This document shows, piece by piece, positions 11,981 to 25,100 of a stretch of 64,000 nucleotides of DNA. The DNA comes from Patiria miniata (lineage: Eukaryota > Echinodermata > Asteroidea > Valvatida > Asterinidae): the NCBI RefSeq assembly GCF_015706575.1, contig NW_024037058.1, positions 7,875,806 to 7,939,805 of the forward strand, read 5' to 3'. Position 1 is the first letter of the stretch. The number at the start of each line of letters is the position of its first letter. The notes beneath the pieces are model-generated. The model saw nothing but the letters and a program-made list of their open reading frames with translations. It made no database searches and had not been told where the DNA came from. Made by a program: the position numbers and the translations under genes.

Positions 11981-12307
11981 TGTAGTGGAATTCGCGCTCT
12001 GATTCAAGTGAAGAAATGCTACATATTCATCTAAGGGTAATCACTCTTTATCCAATGAGCCACCCCTCTTTTCTTAGTGATCCTTGGGCGACTGAACCGT
12101 CCAGTCATTCTTCGCGTCACTCTCCGGCCCGTGGCCTGACAAATTTGACGCAAACACAAATTTCACTCTTTTTCAAGGTGTTATATATTCTCACTATATA
12201 ACTACCACAGTACCAGTCGACTTTCGGAGCGACTTTTTACCGAAAACAGCCAATCACTGACCTGATGGTTTTTAGATTGGGCCAGCCATGTGTGTGTCCA
12301 AACGTAA

Positions 12308-12507
12308 TGGACCGATCCAGTAAGCCCCTCCCTCTGCGCACGTGGGCAAATTAACACGTGCTCCTCTCCAATGCCACACTGCATTTTCCTGCCGCGCGCA
12401 TCATACGCGCGTGCACGCATGTCGGACTTTTATGCACGCATGTCGGACATAAATCACGGCTGTGATTGGTCAGAATACCATGGGGCGGTGCTTACGGGAT
12501 CGGGCCA
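12308..12507 (+). mobile_element. 200-bp MITE, copy 1
   Basis: Imperfect terminal inverted repeats of about 25 bp: TGGACCGATCCAGTAAGCCC on the left, and TGGCCCGATCCCGTAAGCAC as the reverse complement of the right end. A second copy in opposite orientation lies at 30700-30884. Alternating CGCGCG/GTGCACGCAT words and a CCACGTG E-box lie inside. No clear target duplication was seen, so the transposon family is not assigned. Confidence 0.75.
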
Positions 12508-12544
12508 TTTGCATGCATACCGCGCGCGCGTAATGTATACACTG

Positions 12545-12790
12545 AATGTACACTGAAAAAAGTTTCAACGGCCGCCATTATTGTTCACGTACGTTGCCGT
12601 ACGGTACGCCGCGCCGGCCGGAGTATCGCGTTGTTGTTTTGACATACAGCCGGCCAGCCTAAGGTAAAAGCCTGATGACAATGGCCACCTTTTCCGGGGC
12701 CTATACTTGCTGCTGAAGACGAAATCCGAGGGCCATTTGACGACCCGGAACAAGCAGAGAAAGTCGAAAGGATATTTAAAGGTAAGTTTC
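12545..12790 (+). promoter_or_regulatory. CpG-rich promoter-like patch with a possible first exon ending in a donor site
   Basis: Unlike its AT-rich surroundings, this patch is dense in CpG. It has GGCCGCCATTATTG (YY1-like, the usual downstream promoter form) near 12570 and ends in AAAG|GTAAGTTTC with the donor at 12781. One frame before the donor reads AEDEIRGPFDDPEQAEKVER with normal codon character, but it opens after a TGA and has no ATG, so it is either untranslated or entered from another exon. The partner exon was not found. It could start a transcript crossing the 18-kb repeat block, or be the orphan promoter of a lost gene. Confidence 0.4.
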
Positions 12791-12842
12791 AGATCATTCA
12801 TACTCATATCATAGTAACTTCTAGGATGGGTTGCGCTGTATT

Positions 12843-13818
12843 ACAGTCGTTTTCCATGTTTTCCTAGTTCCGGATAGCAAACATTATTCAGCATGTTCAG
12901 GCTGCTTTCAGCTCAACTACTCCACGAATTCAAGTGACATTGATTAAAAAGTTTACCTTGAGTGATGGTGAGACCACGAAATAATTTCCAAAATTTGAGC
13001 TCTTTTTATTTTGATTTTATGACGTCAAAAGTACCGATGTCACTCTTCCTAGTTCCGGATCGGTTCAGTTCCGAATCGATCGAAACTGCTTCACGCGAAA
13101 AAAAAAATCACGCGAGAAAAACTTTTTTTTCAGCCAGAACCAACCGAATCAAACATATTTTCTGATAAAGTATTATTTCATTTTCCAAAAATAGTTCATT
13201 CAAGAGAATTCCAGCAAATTTTTAAAAGAGAAAAACGTAAATGATTTTGAAACTTTTGTCCGCAGCGCAACGTACGGCTCGAACTCACGCGCACAGACCG
13301 AACATTTTTTACCCAGCACAGAATACGTCACACAAAAGCGATTATAAACGCGCGTGTAGTTGGGTCGTAAGTGCACGCGCTATCCGGAACTAGGCAATTT
13401 AAGAATACGGTCATTCGTTGGCGAATTTTCAAAAATTAGAGACTTTACAACTTATTTTGATTCAACAAGCATTCAATGGAAGAGTTTATACGACTGTAGT
13501 GCATGAACAAAATATTCGAAATCACACGGTACAAGTGATAGGCCTACCGAGGAGAAAAATTTTCGTCGATTCGCAGCTCCCGCGATTTTCTACAAACCGT
13601 CGAAACATGTCGAAGTGCGAGTCGCAAATCTGGCCGAAATTCCTCTTCTAAAGATTTTATCGGAAACAATCTTTGTGCATCAAGGAGCTTATATTTTCCT
13701 TTTCAAAATGCACATCGTCAGATTTTTTTATTGGAGACTATTAAATCCAAAAAGAGTTGGGTTTTTATTTGAAGCTATCCGGAACTAGGGAAAAATACGG
13801 AACTAGGAAAACGACTGT
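12843..13818. mobile_element. 976-bp element bounded by ACAGTCGTTTTCC inverted repeats
   Basis: The left end reads ACAGTCGTTTTCC with CCTAGTTCCGGATAGC close behind; the right end is the inverse (GCTATCCGGAACTAG, GGAAAACGACTGT). CTAGTTCCGGAT words recur inside. No transposase frame is visible, and no target duplication longer than TT can be claimed. Confidence 0.7.
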
Positions 13819-14655
13819 TTCACGTTTCTCATTCGCAATAGAGATTGCCCACTAACCTTCCCGAATTGTCCTGTCTTTTGTGCAGTATAATTCTTCCTTT
13901 TCAAATTGATATAAAAAAAATCTGACGGTGGTGTGGTTTATTTTTCCGTGTACGATGCCTGTGAAAATAGACATGCTCGGAGTGTGCGAACGGAGATGGT
14001 CTCCATATTATCGCGGTATGCGGGAAGTGTTTTTTATAATGATCTCAACCTTTTTTTTTTTATAATGATCTTAACCTGTTTGACCAAAACATCCCCTTAA
14101 TAAAGTTTAATATTTTTCCTGTAACGTTCAAGTTGATTAAAGACGAAATGTGTACAGGATGATTTTTAAAGACCCTGCCCTTCCCCTGAAAGAACACGAA
14201 ATCACTGATGCAAGGCTACTGATTGGCGATTGGGGGCGCCATTCACTTTACACGGTGTGCAGTTTGTGCTAATTTTGATCCCGTAAAACTTTTTACGATT
14301 TCGCGGTGCAAATATCGTCTTTTGACTTCATTTTACATTTGCAGCTGAAGAATGGAAACCATACAATGGAACTTTCATGGACAGGGCACCATTAAAAATT
14401 CATGTTACAATACAGGCGGTACCTTTTAGCAAACACGGTGAGGGAAAAATTGCAAGTTTTGGAAAACGTTAATTTAAATTTAAAATCGTTAACAGTCCCG
14501 AAAGACACAACATTTCTTAATCGTCCTTTTTGTACAACTCGGCAAAAATCCTTATGACTAGAGAGCTGACTAAAAATCGCCACTTCAAGGAGTTTTGGCA
14601 GTGCAAAAAGAGAAATTTCCCATGCTGCAATAATAGGGATGCCGCGATAATAGCG
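13819..14655. other. Gene-free spacer
   Basis: AT-rich sequence with a short local duplication (TTTTTATAATGATCT.AACCT near 14033-14080). The minus-strand open frame 14392-14670 has no recognisable motif and I do not call it a gene. Confidence 0.4.
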
Positions 14656-15113
14656 AGTCAAACTATACATAATTTTCCAAATTGAAGCTCTTTTTATTTT
14701 GACTTTACGATGTCAAAAGTACCGATGTCACTTTTCCCAGTTTCAGATCGGTTCAATCAGTTCCGAATCGATCAAAAACTGCTTTGCGCTAAAAAAAAAT
14801 CACGCGAGAAAATCAATTTTTTTCCAGTCAGAACTTACCAAATCAAGCATGTTTTTCGAAAAATTTTCGTCGATTCGCAGCTCCTGCGATTTTCTACAAA
14901 CCGTCCAAAAATGTCAAAGTGCGAGTCGGAAATCTGGCCAAAATTCCACTTCTAAAGATTTTATAGAAAAGATCGTCGTGTATCAGGAAGCTTACATTGC
15001 CTTTTCAAAATGCACTTCGTCAGAAGAAATATTGAAGACAAATCCAAAAGAGGTTGGTTTTTATTTGAAGCTATCCGGAACTAGGAAACATCTGGAACTA
15101 TAGGAAAACGACT
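14656..15113. mobile_element. Truncated relative of the 12843-13818 element
   Basis: It shares the interior (GACGTCAAAAGTACCGATGTCA-like word, CACGCGAGAAAA, CGATTCGCAGCTCC, ATGCAC.TCGTCAGA) and the right terminus (GGAAAACGACTGT at about 15101-15113) with the longer copy, but lacks the left terminus. The long open frame across it (14699-15103) is element sequence, not a gene. Confidence 0.7.
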
Positions 15114-15660
15114 GTACAAAAAGTATTTCTTGAGTTATCGCTCAGAAACAAAGGAGTGTGTTGTTTTGTTCCATGAAAGTTGACTGTAAATATAATTCGG
15201 GTTGTATTTTTCAGCTTAACACACTACATTGTTTTGGTTATATTATTTGTATTATTTGACGGCCCTTTTCTGGATATTTAGCAGACTATATATTACGACC
15301 AACCGCTAGAGGAAGTTTCAGTGCAACACAACCGTACATGTAATTCTTGAGTTACCGTCCTGAAAACGAGTGTGTTGTTTCTGGTTTTGCTCGGTCTTGA
15401 CGAAAATTCTTGGTGACCACTATTTGTGTAGCGCGCCCTCTTTTGAATGGAAATTGACTTGAATTCGGCTTGTTGTTTTGGTTATATTATATTTTGAGTT
15501 TGACGATTTCTCTCGATATTCAACAGATCTGTGTCATATATTACGACCAATCAATATAGACGAGCTCTCAATTCAATACAACAGGGATTTCTTGAGTTAT
15601 CGTCCCAAAAAAAGGAGTGTGCTGTTTTTCCATGTTGACTGTAATTCGGATTCATTACTA
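15114..15660. repeat. Repeat family A, two to three further units
   Basis: It resumes the TTTCTTGAGTTATCG / GTTGACTGTAATTCGG / CATTGTTTTGGTTATATTA order seen at 10816-11980, with the GTGTAGCGCGCCCTCTTTTG block at about 15427-15446. Confidence 0.8.
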
Positions 15661-15829
15661 ACACATTGTCTTAAAAGTTGGTATCTGTTCTATGCAAAAC
15701 CCCCTACACCGGGGGTTTGTGTAGAAAATATTATTTATCACTCCCCATCACGTTCAATTAACTTTGGCGGCGACCGCAAGCCCCATTTCAAAGAAAAAGT
15801 TAAGTCATAATGGCTAATGGTAATGGCTG

Positions 15830-16150
15830 TTATGAGGCAGTAGCCTGACCACTGCTCATGCAGCGCGCCCTCTATTGAAAAACCGTCACAGTAGTATTGA
15901 ATGGATAGGTAATTTTGTCTCCGTGCGAGAAAAAAAAAAGCCGAAAAGTGCACAGCTGCATAAGTGTTTGGATAAAATGCCCTTGTAAAGAAAAAGTGAA
16001 ACAAAGGAACTTTTTTGCATTTTCTTGGATTATTGCTCGAAAAGGAGTATGACTTTTTTGCCACGAACGTTGTTTTCGTTCAGATTGTATTTTTCACGTT
16101 TAAAACAAAATTTGTTTCGATCGCATTTTCTTTTTTTTGTTGGAATAATT
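15830..16150. repeat. Repeat family B, partial unit
   Basis: Part of a ~600-bp unit: GCAGCGCGCCCTCTATTGAA, GTAGGTAATTTTGTCTCCGT, TAAAATGCCCTTGTAAA, TTTCTTGGATTATTGCTCG, ATGAACGTTG.TTTCGTTCAG. Fuller units are at 17412-19130 and 30005-31140. Confidence 0.8.
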
Positions 16151-16601
16151 CGCATTCATAAATACCTAAGACAGTTTACGCATTCCTATTGGTCGAGAGC
16201 CCGTCACGTGGCCGTTCTTAAACGGATGATAAAGACATGGCTGGCTGGTCTTAAACACTTTTCCAATGTCACAATAAAATGTGGACTCCTAAAAATCCAG
16301 TGCCTCTTATCGTTTCATTGGTTGAACGTTCACAATTCTCACGTAGGCATGCGCAACACTACCAGGGAGTCAGAATTTTATAGTTCTAAATTCAAAACGC
16401 AACGCGCCAGGTGCGTTCTGCGCGACATCGCGCAGAACATGATACGCGCGCGTCAATCTCCATAAAAGGGTTGTTTACATCTTACTCGCCAGCTTGAACA
16501 CTCCATTATTTTGCAAGAGGGATGTTTCAAAAAGCATAAAGTGAATTTGTTGAACAAAATCGGGATTTTTTGAACGAATCATATGATTTTTTTTACCGAA
16601 A

Positions 16602-16796
16602 AGGTATTTATGAATGGGAATAGATATGTGCTCCGTCGGTATTTATCACTCTGTTTAAGACCACTTAGAGTCTGGGTGCTGATAATTACCCTCGTCTCCG
16701 GCTCGGGTAATTATCAGAACCCAGACTCTAAGTGGTCTTAAACAGAGTGATAAAAACCTCCGCAGCACACATTTATTCCCTTATTCATAAATACCT
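16602..16796. repeat. 195-bp palindrome, copy 1
   Basis: Arms of about 95 bp run from AGGTATTTATGAATGGGAAT to the inverse ATTCATAAATACCT. The perfectly paired core includes TTAAGACCACTTAGAGTCTG and its inverse around the loop CGTCTCCGGCTCG. Confidence 0.9.
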
Positions 16797-17231
16797 CAGA
16801 CAGTTTAGCTATTCCTATTGGTCGAGAGCCCGTCACGTGGCCGGTCTTAAACAGATGATAAAGACATGGCTAGCTGGTCTTATACACTTTTCCAGTGTCA
16901 CATTAAAATGTCGACTCCTAAAAATCCAGTGCCTCTTACCGTTTCATTGGTTGAACGTTCACAATCCTCACGTAGGCATGCGCAACACTACAAGCGAGTC
17001 AGAATTTTATAGTTCTAAATTCAAAACGCAACGCCCCAGGTGCGTTCTGCGCGACATCGCGCAGAACATGTTACGCGCGCGTCAATCTCCATAAAAGGTT
17101 TGTTTACATCTCACTCGCCAGCTGAACACTCCATTATTTTGCTAGAGGGATGTTTCAAAAAGCATGAAGTGAACTTGTTGAACAAAATCGGGATTTTTTG
17201 AACGAATTATTTGATATTTTTTTTACGGATA

Positions 17232-17411
17232 AGGTATTTATGAATGGGAATAAATATGTGCTCGGTCGGTATTTATCACTCTGTTTAATACCGCTTACAG
17301 TCTGGGTGCTGATAATTACCCTCGCCTCCGGCTCGGGTAATTATCAGCACCCAGACTCTAAGCGGTATTAAACGAGTGATAAAAACCTCCGGAGCACACA
17401 TTATTCCCTTA
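17232..17411. repeat. ~180-bp palindrome, copy 2, with covarying arms
   Basis: Same structure as 16602-16796, but the core reads TTAATACCGCTTACAGTCTG with a right arm of AGCGGTATTAA: two of the differences from copy 1 appear in both arms. The right end is cut where family B repeat begins. Confidence 0.85.
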
Positions 17412-19130
17412 TGAAAATATACTCTTGAATGTGATACATCATGAAGAATTATTGGTCGGAATTTCAGTTAAATACAATCAGTAAATTGTGACTAATCACC
17501 CGAACCGTAGAGTATTTTTGTCATGTACGATGCCATTAATTGATTTGGTCATATTATTGTTATTTGTTGAAAAATTCTCATGAAATTGAGCTGGCGATCG
17601 TGAGACATAATGTACAATCAATCGAGGAAATATTGATTCAATACATTACACATAATATTTCTAGAGATATTGCTCGAATAATGAGTGTCTTCTTGTTACT
17701 CAAGTATATGAGGTATCCGTGTTGACGCTGTTATAGGCAGTAGTGACCACTGTTCATGCGGCGCGCCCTCTATTGAAAAACAATTATAGTATTAAACGGG
17801 TAGGTAATTTTGTCTCCGTGCGTGAAAAAAAGACCGAAACTTGTATGGCTGCAAAATTGTTTTGGTAAAATGCCCTTGTAAAAAGGGAAACAAAGGAACT
17901 TTTTTTTCCAATTTCTTGGATTATTGGCTCGAGTGTGACTTTTTTGCCATGAACGTTGCTTTCGTTCAGATTGTATTTTAAACACTAAAATTGTTTCGAC
18001 TGCATTTTCTTTTTTGTTGGAATAATTCGCATGAAAATATACTCGTGCATGTGATACATCATGGAGAATTATTGACCAATCACCCGAACCGTGGAGTACT
18101 TTCCGTCATGTACGATGACATTAAATGATTCGGTCATATTATTTTTGTTTGCTGACGAGTTTTCTTGAAATTAAATTGGCAATTGTGAGACATTATGAAC
18201 AACTATTCGAGGAAATATTGAGTTAATACATTCAGTATTTCTTGAGATATTAACCGAACCATTAGTGGCTTCTTTTTACTCAATATTATCTAGTGAGCTG
18301 AGGCGTCCGTGTTGATGCTGAAGTAAAGGCAGTAGTGACCGCTGTTCATGCGGCGCGCCCTCTATTGAAAATCATCTACATTGTATAGTATTAAACCAGT
18401 AGGTAATTTTGTCTCCGTGCGAGAAAAAACTAGACCGAAAAGTGTATAGCTGCAAGATGTGTTTGTCGCGGTAAAATGCCCTTGTAGAAAAAGTAAAACA
18501 AAGGAACTTTTTGGCAATTTCTTGGATTATTGCTCGAAAAGGAGTGTGACTTTCTTGCCATGAACGTTGCTTTCGTTCAGATTGTATTTTTCACATTTAA
18601 AACACTAAAATGTGTCGATCGCATTTTCTTTCTTGTTAGAATATGATTCCCATGAAAATATACTGTGATACATCATAAAGAATTATTGGAGGAATTTCAA
18701 TTAAATACAAAAAGTAAATTGTGACAAATCACCCGAACCGTGGAGTACTTTCGTCATTTTCGATGACATTAATTGATTTGGTCATATTATTTTTGTTTGC
18801 TGACGAGTTCTCATGAAATTAAAGTGACAATTGTGAGACATTATGAACAATTTAAAACAATGAAATTGTTTCGATTGCATTTTCTTTTCTGTTGGGATAA
18901 TTCGCATGAAAATATACTCGTGAGTGTGATACATCATGAAGAATTATTGGTATTTGACACGGAACTCGAGAAAATTAAATTAAATAGAATTAAAGGAAAT
19001 TGCAGTATACTACGAAGGACACCCCGTATTTTATCACCATGCAATCATTTCTTACAAAAGAGGGCGCGCTACACAAACACTGCTCACCGCTCTCCGACGT
19101 CTGGCCATTCGAGATGTAAAACACAGTTAT
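17412..19130. repeat. Repeat family B, about three tandem ~600-bp units
   Basis: Units carry ATGAAAATATACTCGTGAAT, GATACATCATGAAGAATTAT, CACCCGAACCGT, TTGATTTGGTCATATTATT, GAGACATTATGAACAAT, the GCGGCGCGCCCTCTATTGAA block (about 17759 and 18351), and TTTCTTGGATTATTGCTCG. The last unit ends with an inverted AAGAGGGCGCGCTACAC near 19058-19074. Small open frames in it are spurious. Confidence 0.85.
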
Positions 19131-19194
19131 TGTGACAACGGGAACTCAAGATAAACATATTGTATTGCAATGAAATTTTCTGTAATATTTTGCC

Positions 19195-22100
19195 ATGGTA
19201 TTTGACACCAAATATGCACCAAATTTTGGTTAACCCTTACAATTTTAGATTTTCCAGAAACATCTGATTTTGCCCTATTTTGCTTAAAATGCAAGGTTAA
19301 TCCCTTACAATTTGAATTTTTTTCAAAAACATCTAATTTTGCCAAATTTTACTCAAAAAGCAAGGTTACTCACTTACTTCTGAAAGTTTTCAGAAACATC
19401 TGATTTTGCCCAATTTTGCTAAAATATGTAAGGCTAACCTCTTACAATTTGAATTTTTTCATCAACATCTCATTTGACCAATTTTGCTAAAACAAAAAAT
19501 GCAAGGTTAACTCCTCACAATTTGAAATTTTTTATAACATGTATTTTTGCCAAAATTTATTCAAAAGCAAGGTTAAGCCCTTACAATTTGAAATTTTTCA
19601 TAAACATCTAATTTTTACCCAATTTTATCCAAAAAGCAAGGTTAAGCCCTTACATCTGAATTTTTTTTCAGAGACATCTGATTTTGATCAATTTTGCTAG
19701 AAATGCAAGGTTTACCCCTTACAATTTGAGATTTTTCACAAAAATCTGACATTGCCCAATTTTACCAAAAAAGAAAGGTTAATCCCTAACAATTTGAAAT
19801 TTTTCATAAACATGTAATTTTGCCCAATTTGCTAAAAATGCAAGGTTAAGCCCTTACAATTTAAAAATTTTCATGAACATCTAATTTTGCCCAATTTTGT
19901 TCAAAAAAGAAGGTTAACCCCTTACATCTGATTTTTTTCAGAAACATCTGATTTTGCCCAATTTAGCTAAAAATGCAAGGTTAACCTCTTACAATTCGAA
20001 GTTTTTCTTGATGATCCGATTTAGCCCAGTTTTGCTAAAAATGCAAGGTTAAGCCCTTACAATTTAAAATTTTTCATAAACATCTAATTTTGCCAAATTT
20101 TGTTCAAAAAAGAAGGTTAACCCCTTACATCTGATTTTTTTCAGAAACATCTGATTTTGCCCAATTTAGCTAAAAATGCAAGGTTAACCTTTTACAATTC
20201 GAGGTTTTTCTTGATGATCCGATTTTGCCCAGTTTTGCTAAAAATGCAAGGTTAAGCCCTTACAATTTGAAATTTTTCATAAACATCTAATTTCGCCCGA
20301 TCTTATTCAAAAAGCAAAGTTAACCCCTTACATCTGAAATTTTTTTCAGAAACATCTAATTTTGACCAATTTTTCAAAAAAATGCAAGATTAACCCCTTA
20401 CAATTTGAAATTGTTCATAAACATATAATTTTTACCCAATTTTATTCAAAAATGCAAGGTTAAGCCCTTACAATTTGAAATTTTTCATAAACATCTAATT
20501 TCGCCCGATCTTATTCAAAAAGCAAAGTTAACCCCTTACATCTGAAATTTTTTCAGAAACATCTAATTTTGACAAATTTTGCTAAAAATGCAAGATTAAC
20601 CCCTTACAATATGAATTTTTTCATCAACATCTCATTTTGCCCAATTTGCTAAAAATGCATGGTTCCCTTACAATTTGAAATTGCTCATCAACATCTAATT
20701 TTGCCCAATTTTGTTCAAATGCAAGGTTAGCCCCTTACATCTGAATTATTCCAGAAACATCTGATTTTGACCAATTTTGCTAAAAATGCAAGGTTTACCC
20801 CTTACAATTTGCGATTTTTCATAAAAATCTGATGTTGCCCAATTTTACCAAAAATGCAAGGTTAAGCCCTTACAATTTGAAATATTTCATAAACATCTGA
20901 TTTTGACCAATTTTATTCAAAAAGCAAGGTTAACCCCTTACATCTGAATTTTTTTCAGAGACGTCTAATTTTGACCACTTTTGCAAAAAAATGCAAGATT
21001 AACCCCTTACAATTTGAGATTTTTCATAAACATCTCATTTTGCCCAATTTTGCTAAAAATGCAAGGTTAAGCCCTTACAATTTGAAATATTTCATAAACA
21101 TCTGATTTTGACCAATTTTTCTAAAAATGCAAAGTTTACCCCTGACAATTTGAGATTTTTCATAAAAATCTAATTTCGCCCAATTTTATTCAAAAAGCAA
21201 GGTTAACCCCTTACATCTGAATTTTTTCAGAGACGTCTAATTTTGACCACTTTTGCAAAAAAATGCAAGATTAACCCCTTACAATTTGAAATTTTCCACA
21301 AACATCTGATTTTGACCAATTTTGCTAAAAATGCAAGGTTTTCCCCTTACAATTTGAGATTTTTCATAAACATCTAATTTCGCCCAATTTTATTCAAAAA
21401 GCAAGGTTAACCCCTTACATCTGAATTTTTTCAGAGACGTCTAATTTTGACCACTTTTGCAAAAAAATGCAAGATTAATCCCTTACAATTTGAAATTTTT
21501 CACAAACATCTCATTTTGCCCAATTTTGCTAAAAATGCAAGGTTAAGCCCTAACAATTTAAAATACTTCATACACATCTGATTTTGACCAATTTTGCTAA
21601 AAATGCAAAGTTTACCCCTGACAATTTGAGATTTTTCATAAACATCTAATTTCGCCCGATTTTATTCCAAAAGCAAGGTTAACCCCTTACATCTGAATTT
21701 TTTCAGAGACATCTAATTTTGACCACTTTTGCAAAAAAATGCAAGATTAACCCCTTACAATTTGAAATTTTTCACAAACATCTCATTTTGCCCAATTTTG
21801 CTAAAAATGCAAGGTTAAGCCCTTTCAATTTGAAATATTTCATACACATCTGATTTTAACCAATTTTTCTAAAAATGCAAAGTTTACCCCTTACAATTTC
21901 AGATTTTCATAAACATCTAATTTCGCCCAATTTTATTCCAAAAGCAAGGTTAACCCCTTACATCTGAATTTTTTCAGAGACATCTAATTTTGACCACTTT
22001 TGCAAAAAAATGCAAGATTAACCCCTTACAATTTGAAATTTTTCACAAACATCTCATTTTGCCCAATTTTGCTAAAAATGCAAGGTTAAGCCCTTACAAT

Positions 22101-25100
22101 TTGAAATATTTCATACACATCTGATTTTGACCAATTTTGCTAAAAATGCAAAGTTTACCCCTTACAATTTGAGATTTTCATAAACATCTAATTTCGCCCA
22201 ATTTTATTCCAAAAGCAAGGTTAACCCCTTACATCTGAATTTTTTCACAGACGTCTAATTTTGACCACTTTTGCAAAAAAATGCAAGATTAACCCCTTAC
22301 AATTTGAAATTTTTCACTAACATCTCATTTTGCCCAATTTTGCTAAAAATGCAAGGTTAAGCCCTTACCATTTGAAATATTTCATAAACATCTGATTTTG
22401 ACCAATTTTGCTAAAAATGCAAAATTAACCCCTTACCATTTGAAATTTTACATGAACATCTCATTTTGCCGAATTGTATTAAAAAAGCAAGGTTAACCCC
22501 TTATATCTGAATTATTCCAGAAACATATGATTTTGACCAATTTTACCAAAAATGCAAGGTTAATCCCTTACAATTGGAAATTTTTCATAAACATCTAATT
22601 TCGCCCAATTTTATTCAAAAAGCAAGGTTAACCCCTTACATCTGAATTTTTGCAGAGACGTCTAATTTTGACCACTTTTGCAAAAAAATGCAAGATTAAC
22701 CCCTTACAATTTGAAATTTTTCACAAACATCTCATTTTGCCCAATGTTGCTAAAAATGCAAGGTTAAGCCCTTACAATTTGAAATATTTTATACACATCT
22801 GATTTTGACCAATTTTGCTAAAAATGCAAAGTTTACCCCTTACAATTTGAGATTTTCATAAACATCTAATTTCGCCCAATTTTATTCCAAAAGCAAGGTT
22901 AACCCCTTACATCTGAATTTTTTCACAGACGTCTAATTTTGACCACTTTTGCAAAAAAAATGCAAGATTAACCCCTTACAATTTGAAAATTTTTCACAAA
23001 CATCTCATTTTGCCCAATGTTGCTAAAAATGCAAGGTTAAGCCCTTACAATTTGAAATATTTCATAAACATCTGATTTTGACCAATTTTGCTAAAAATGC
23101 AAAGTTTACCCCTGACAATTTGAGATTTTTCATAAACATCTAATTTCGCCCAATTTTATTCCAAAAGCAAGGTTAACCCCTTACATCTGAATTTTTTCAC
23201 AGACGTCTAATTTTGACCACTTTTGCCAAAAAAATGCAAGATTAACCCCTTACAATTTGAAATTTTTCACAAACATCTCATTTTGCCCAATTTTGCTAAA
23301 AATGCCAGGTTAAGCCGTTACAATTTGAAATATTTCATAAACATCTGATTTTGACCAATTTTGCTAAAAATGCAAAGTTTACCCCTTACAATTTGAGATT
23401 TTTCATAAACATCTAATTTCGCCCAATTTTATTCAAAAAGCAAGGTTAACCCCTTACATCTGAATTTGTTCAGAGACGTCTAATTTTGACCACTTTTGCA
23501 AAAAAATGCAAGATTAACCCCTTACAATTTGAAATTTTGCACAAACATCTCATTTTGCCCAATTTTGCTAAAAATGCAAGGTTAAGCCCTTACAATTTGA
23601 AATATTTCATACACATCTGATTTTGACCAATTTTGCTAAAAATGCAAAGTTTACCCCTTACAATTTGAGATTTTCATAAACATCTAATTTCGCCCAAATT
23701 TATTCCAAAAGCAAGGTTCACCCCTTACATCTGAATTTTTTCACAGACGTCTAATTTTGACCACTTTTCCAAAAAAATGCAAGATTAACCCCTTACAATT
23801 TGAAATTTTTCACAAACATCTCATTTTGCCCAATTTTGCTAAAAATGCAAGGTTAAGCCCTTACCATTTGAAATATTTCATACACATCTGATTTTGACCA
23901 ATTTTGCTAAAAATGCAAAGTTTACCCCTTACAATTTGAGATTTTCATAAACATCTAATTTCGCCCAATTTTATTCCAAAAGCAAGGTTAACCCCTTACA
24001 TCTGAATTTTTTCACAGACGTCTAATTTTGACCACTTTTGCAAAAAAATGCAAGATTAACCCCTTACAATTTGAAATTTTTCACTAACATCTCATTTTGC
24101 CCAATTTTGCTAAAAATGCAAGGTTAAGCCCTTACCATTTGAAATATTTCATAAACATCTGATTTTGACCAATTTTGCTAAAAATGCAAAATTAACCCCT
24201 TACCATTTGAAATTTTACATGAACATCTCATTTTGCCGAATTGTATTAAAAAAGCAAGGTTAACCCCTTATATCTGAATTATTCCAGAAACATATGATTT
24301 TGACCAATTTTACCAAAAATGCAAGGTTAATCCCTTACAATTGGAAATTTTTCATAAACATCTAATTTCGCCCAATTTTATTCAAAAAGCAAGGTTAACC
24401 CCTTACATCTGAATTTTTGCAGAGACGTCTAATTTTGACCACTTTTGCAAAAAAATGCAAGATTAACCCCTTACAATTTGAAATTTTTCACAAACATCTC
24501 ATTTTGCCCAATGTTGCTAAAAATGCAAGGTTAAGCCCTTACAATTTGAAATATTTTATACACATCTGATTTTAACCAATTTTGCTAAAAATGCAAAGTT
24601 TACCCCTTACAATTTGAGATTTTCATAAACATCTAATTTCGCCCAATTTTATTCCAAAAGCAAGGTTAACCCCTTACATCTGAATTTTTTCACAGACGTC
24701 TAATTTTGACCACTTTTGCAAAAAAAATGCAAGATTAACCCCTTACAATTTGAAATTTTTCACAAACATCTCATTTTGCCCAATGTTGCTAAAAATGCAA
24801 GGTTAAGCCCTTACAATTTGAAATATTTCATAAACATCTGATTTTGACCAATTTTGCTAAAAATGCAAAGTTTACCCCTGACAATTTGAGATTTTTCATA
24901 AACATCTAATTTCGCCCAATTTTATTCCAAAAGCAAGGTTAACCCCTTACATCTGAATTTTTTCACAGACGTCTAATTTTGACCACTTTTGCCAAAAAAA
25001 TGCAAGATTAACCCCTTACAATTTGAAATTTTTCACAAACATCTCATTTTGCCCAATTTTGCTAAAAATGCAAGGTTAAGCCGTTACAATTTGAAATATT

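Larger units (their letters stand above)
16154..17411. repeat. Tandem duplication of a 629-bp unit, each ending in a ~190-bp palindrome
   Basis: Two head-to-tail units start with ATTCATAAATACCT at 16154 and 16783. Each contains CCCGTCACGTGGCC, a GTTCTGCGCGACATCGCGCAGAAC-type small hairpin, CCATTATTTTGC and then a long palindrome. The units are about 93-95% alike by eye. Open frames 16025-16465 and 16732-17094 encode the same repeat peptide and are not supported as genes. Confidence 0.9.

Noticed and set aside
16025-17094. Two related 120-146-codon frames ending in the same peptide
   Set aside because: They are the 629-bp tandem repeat read twice, with no domain and no conservation beyond the DNA repeat.
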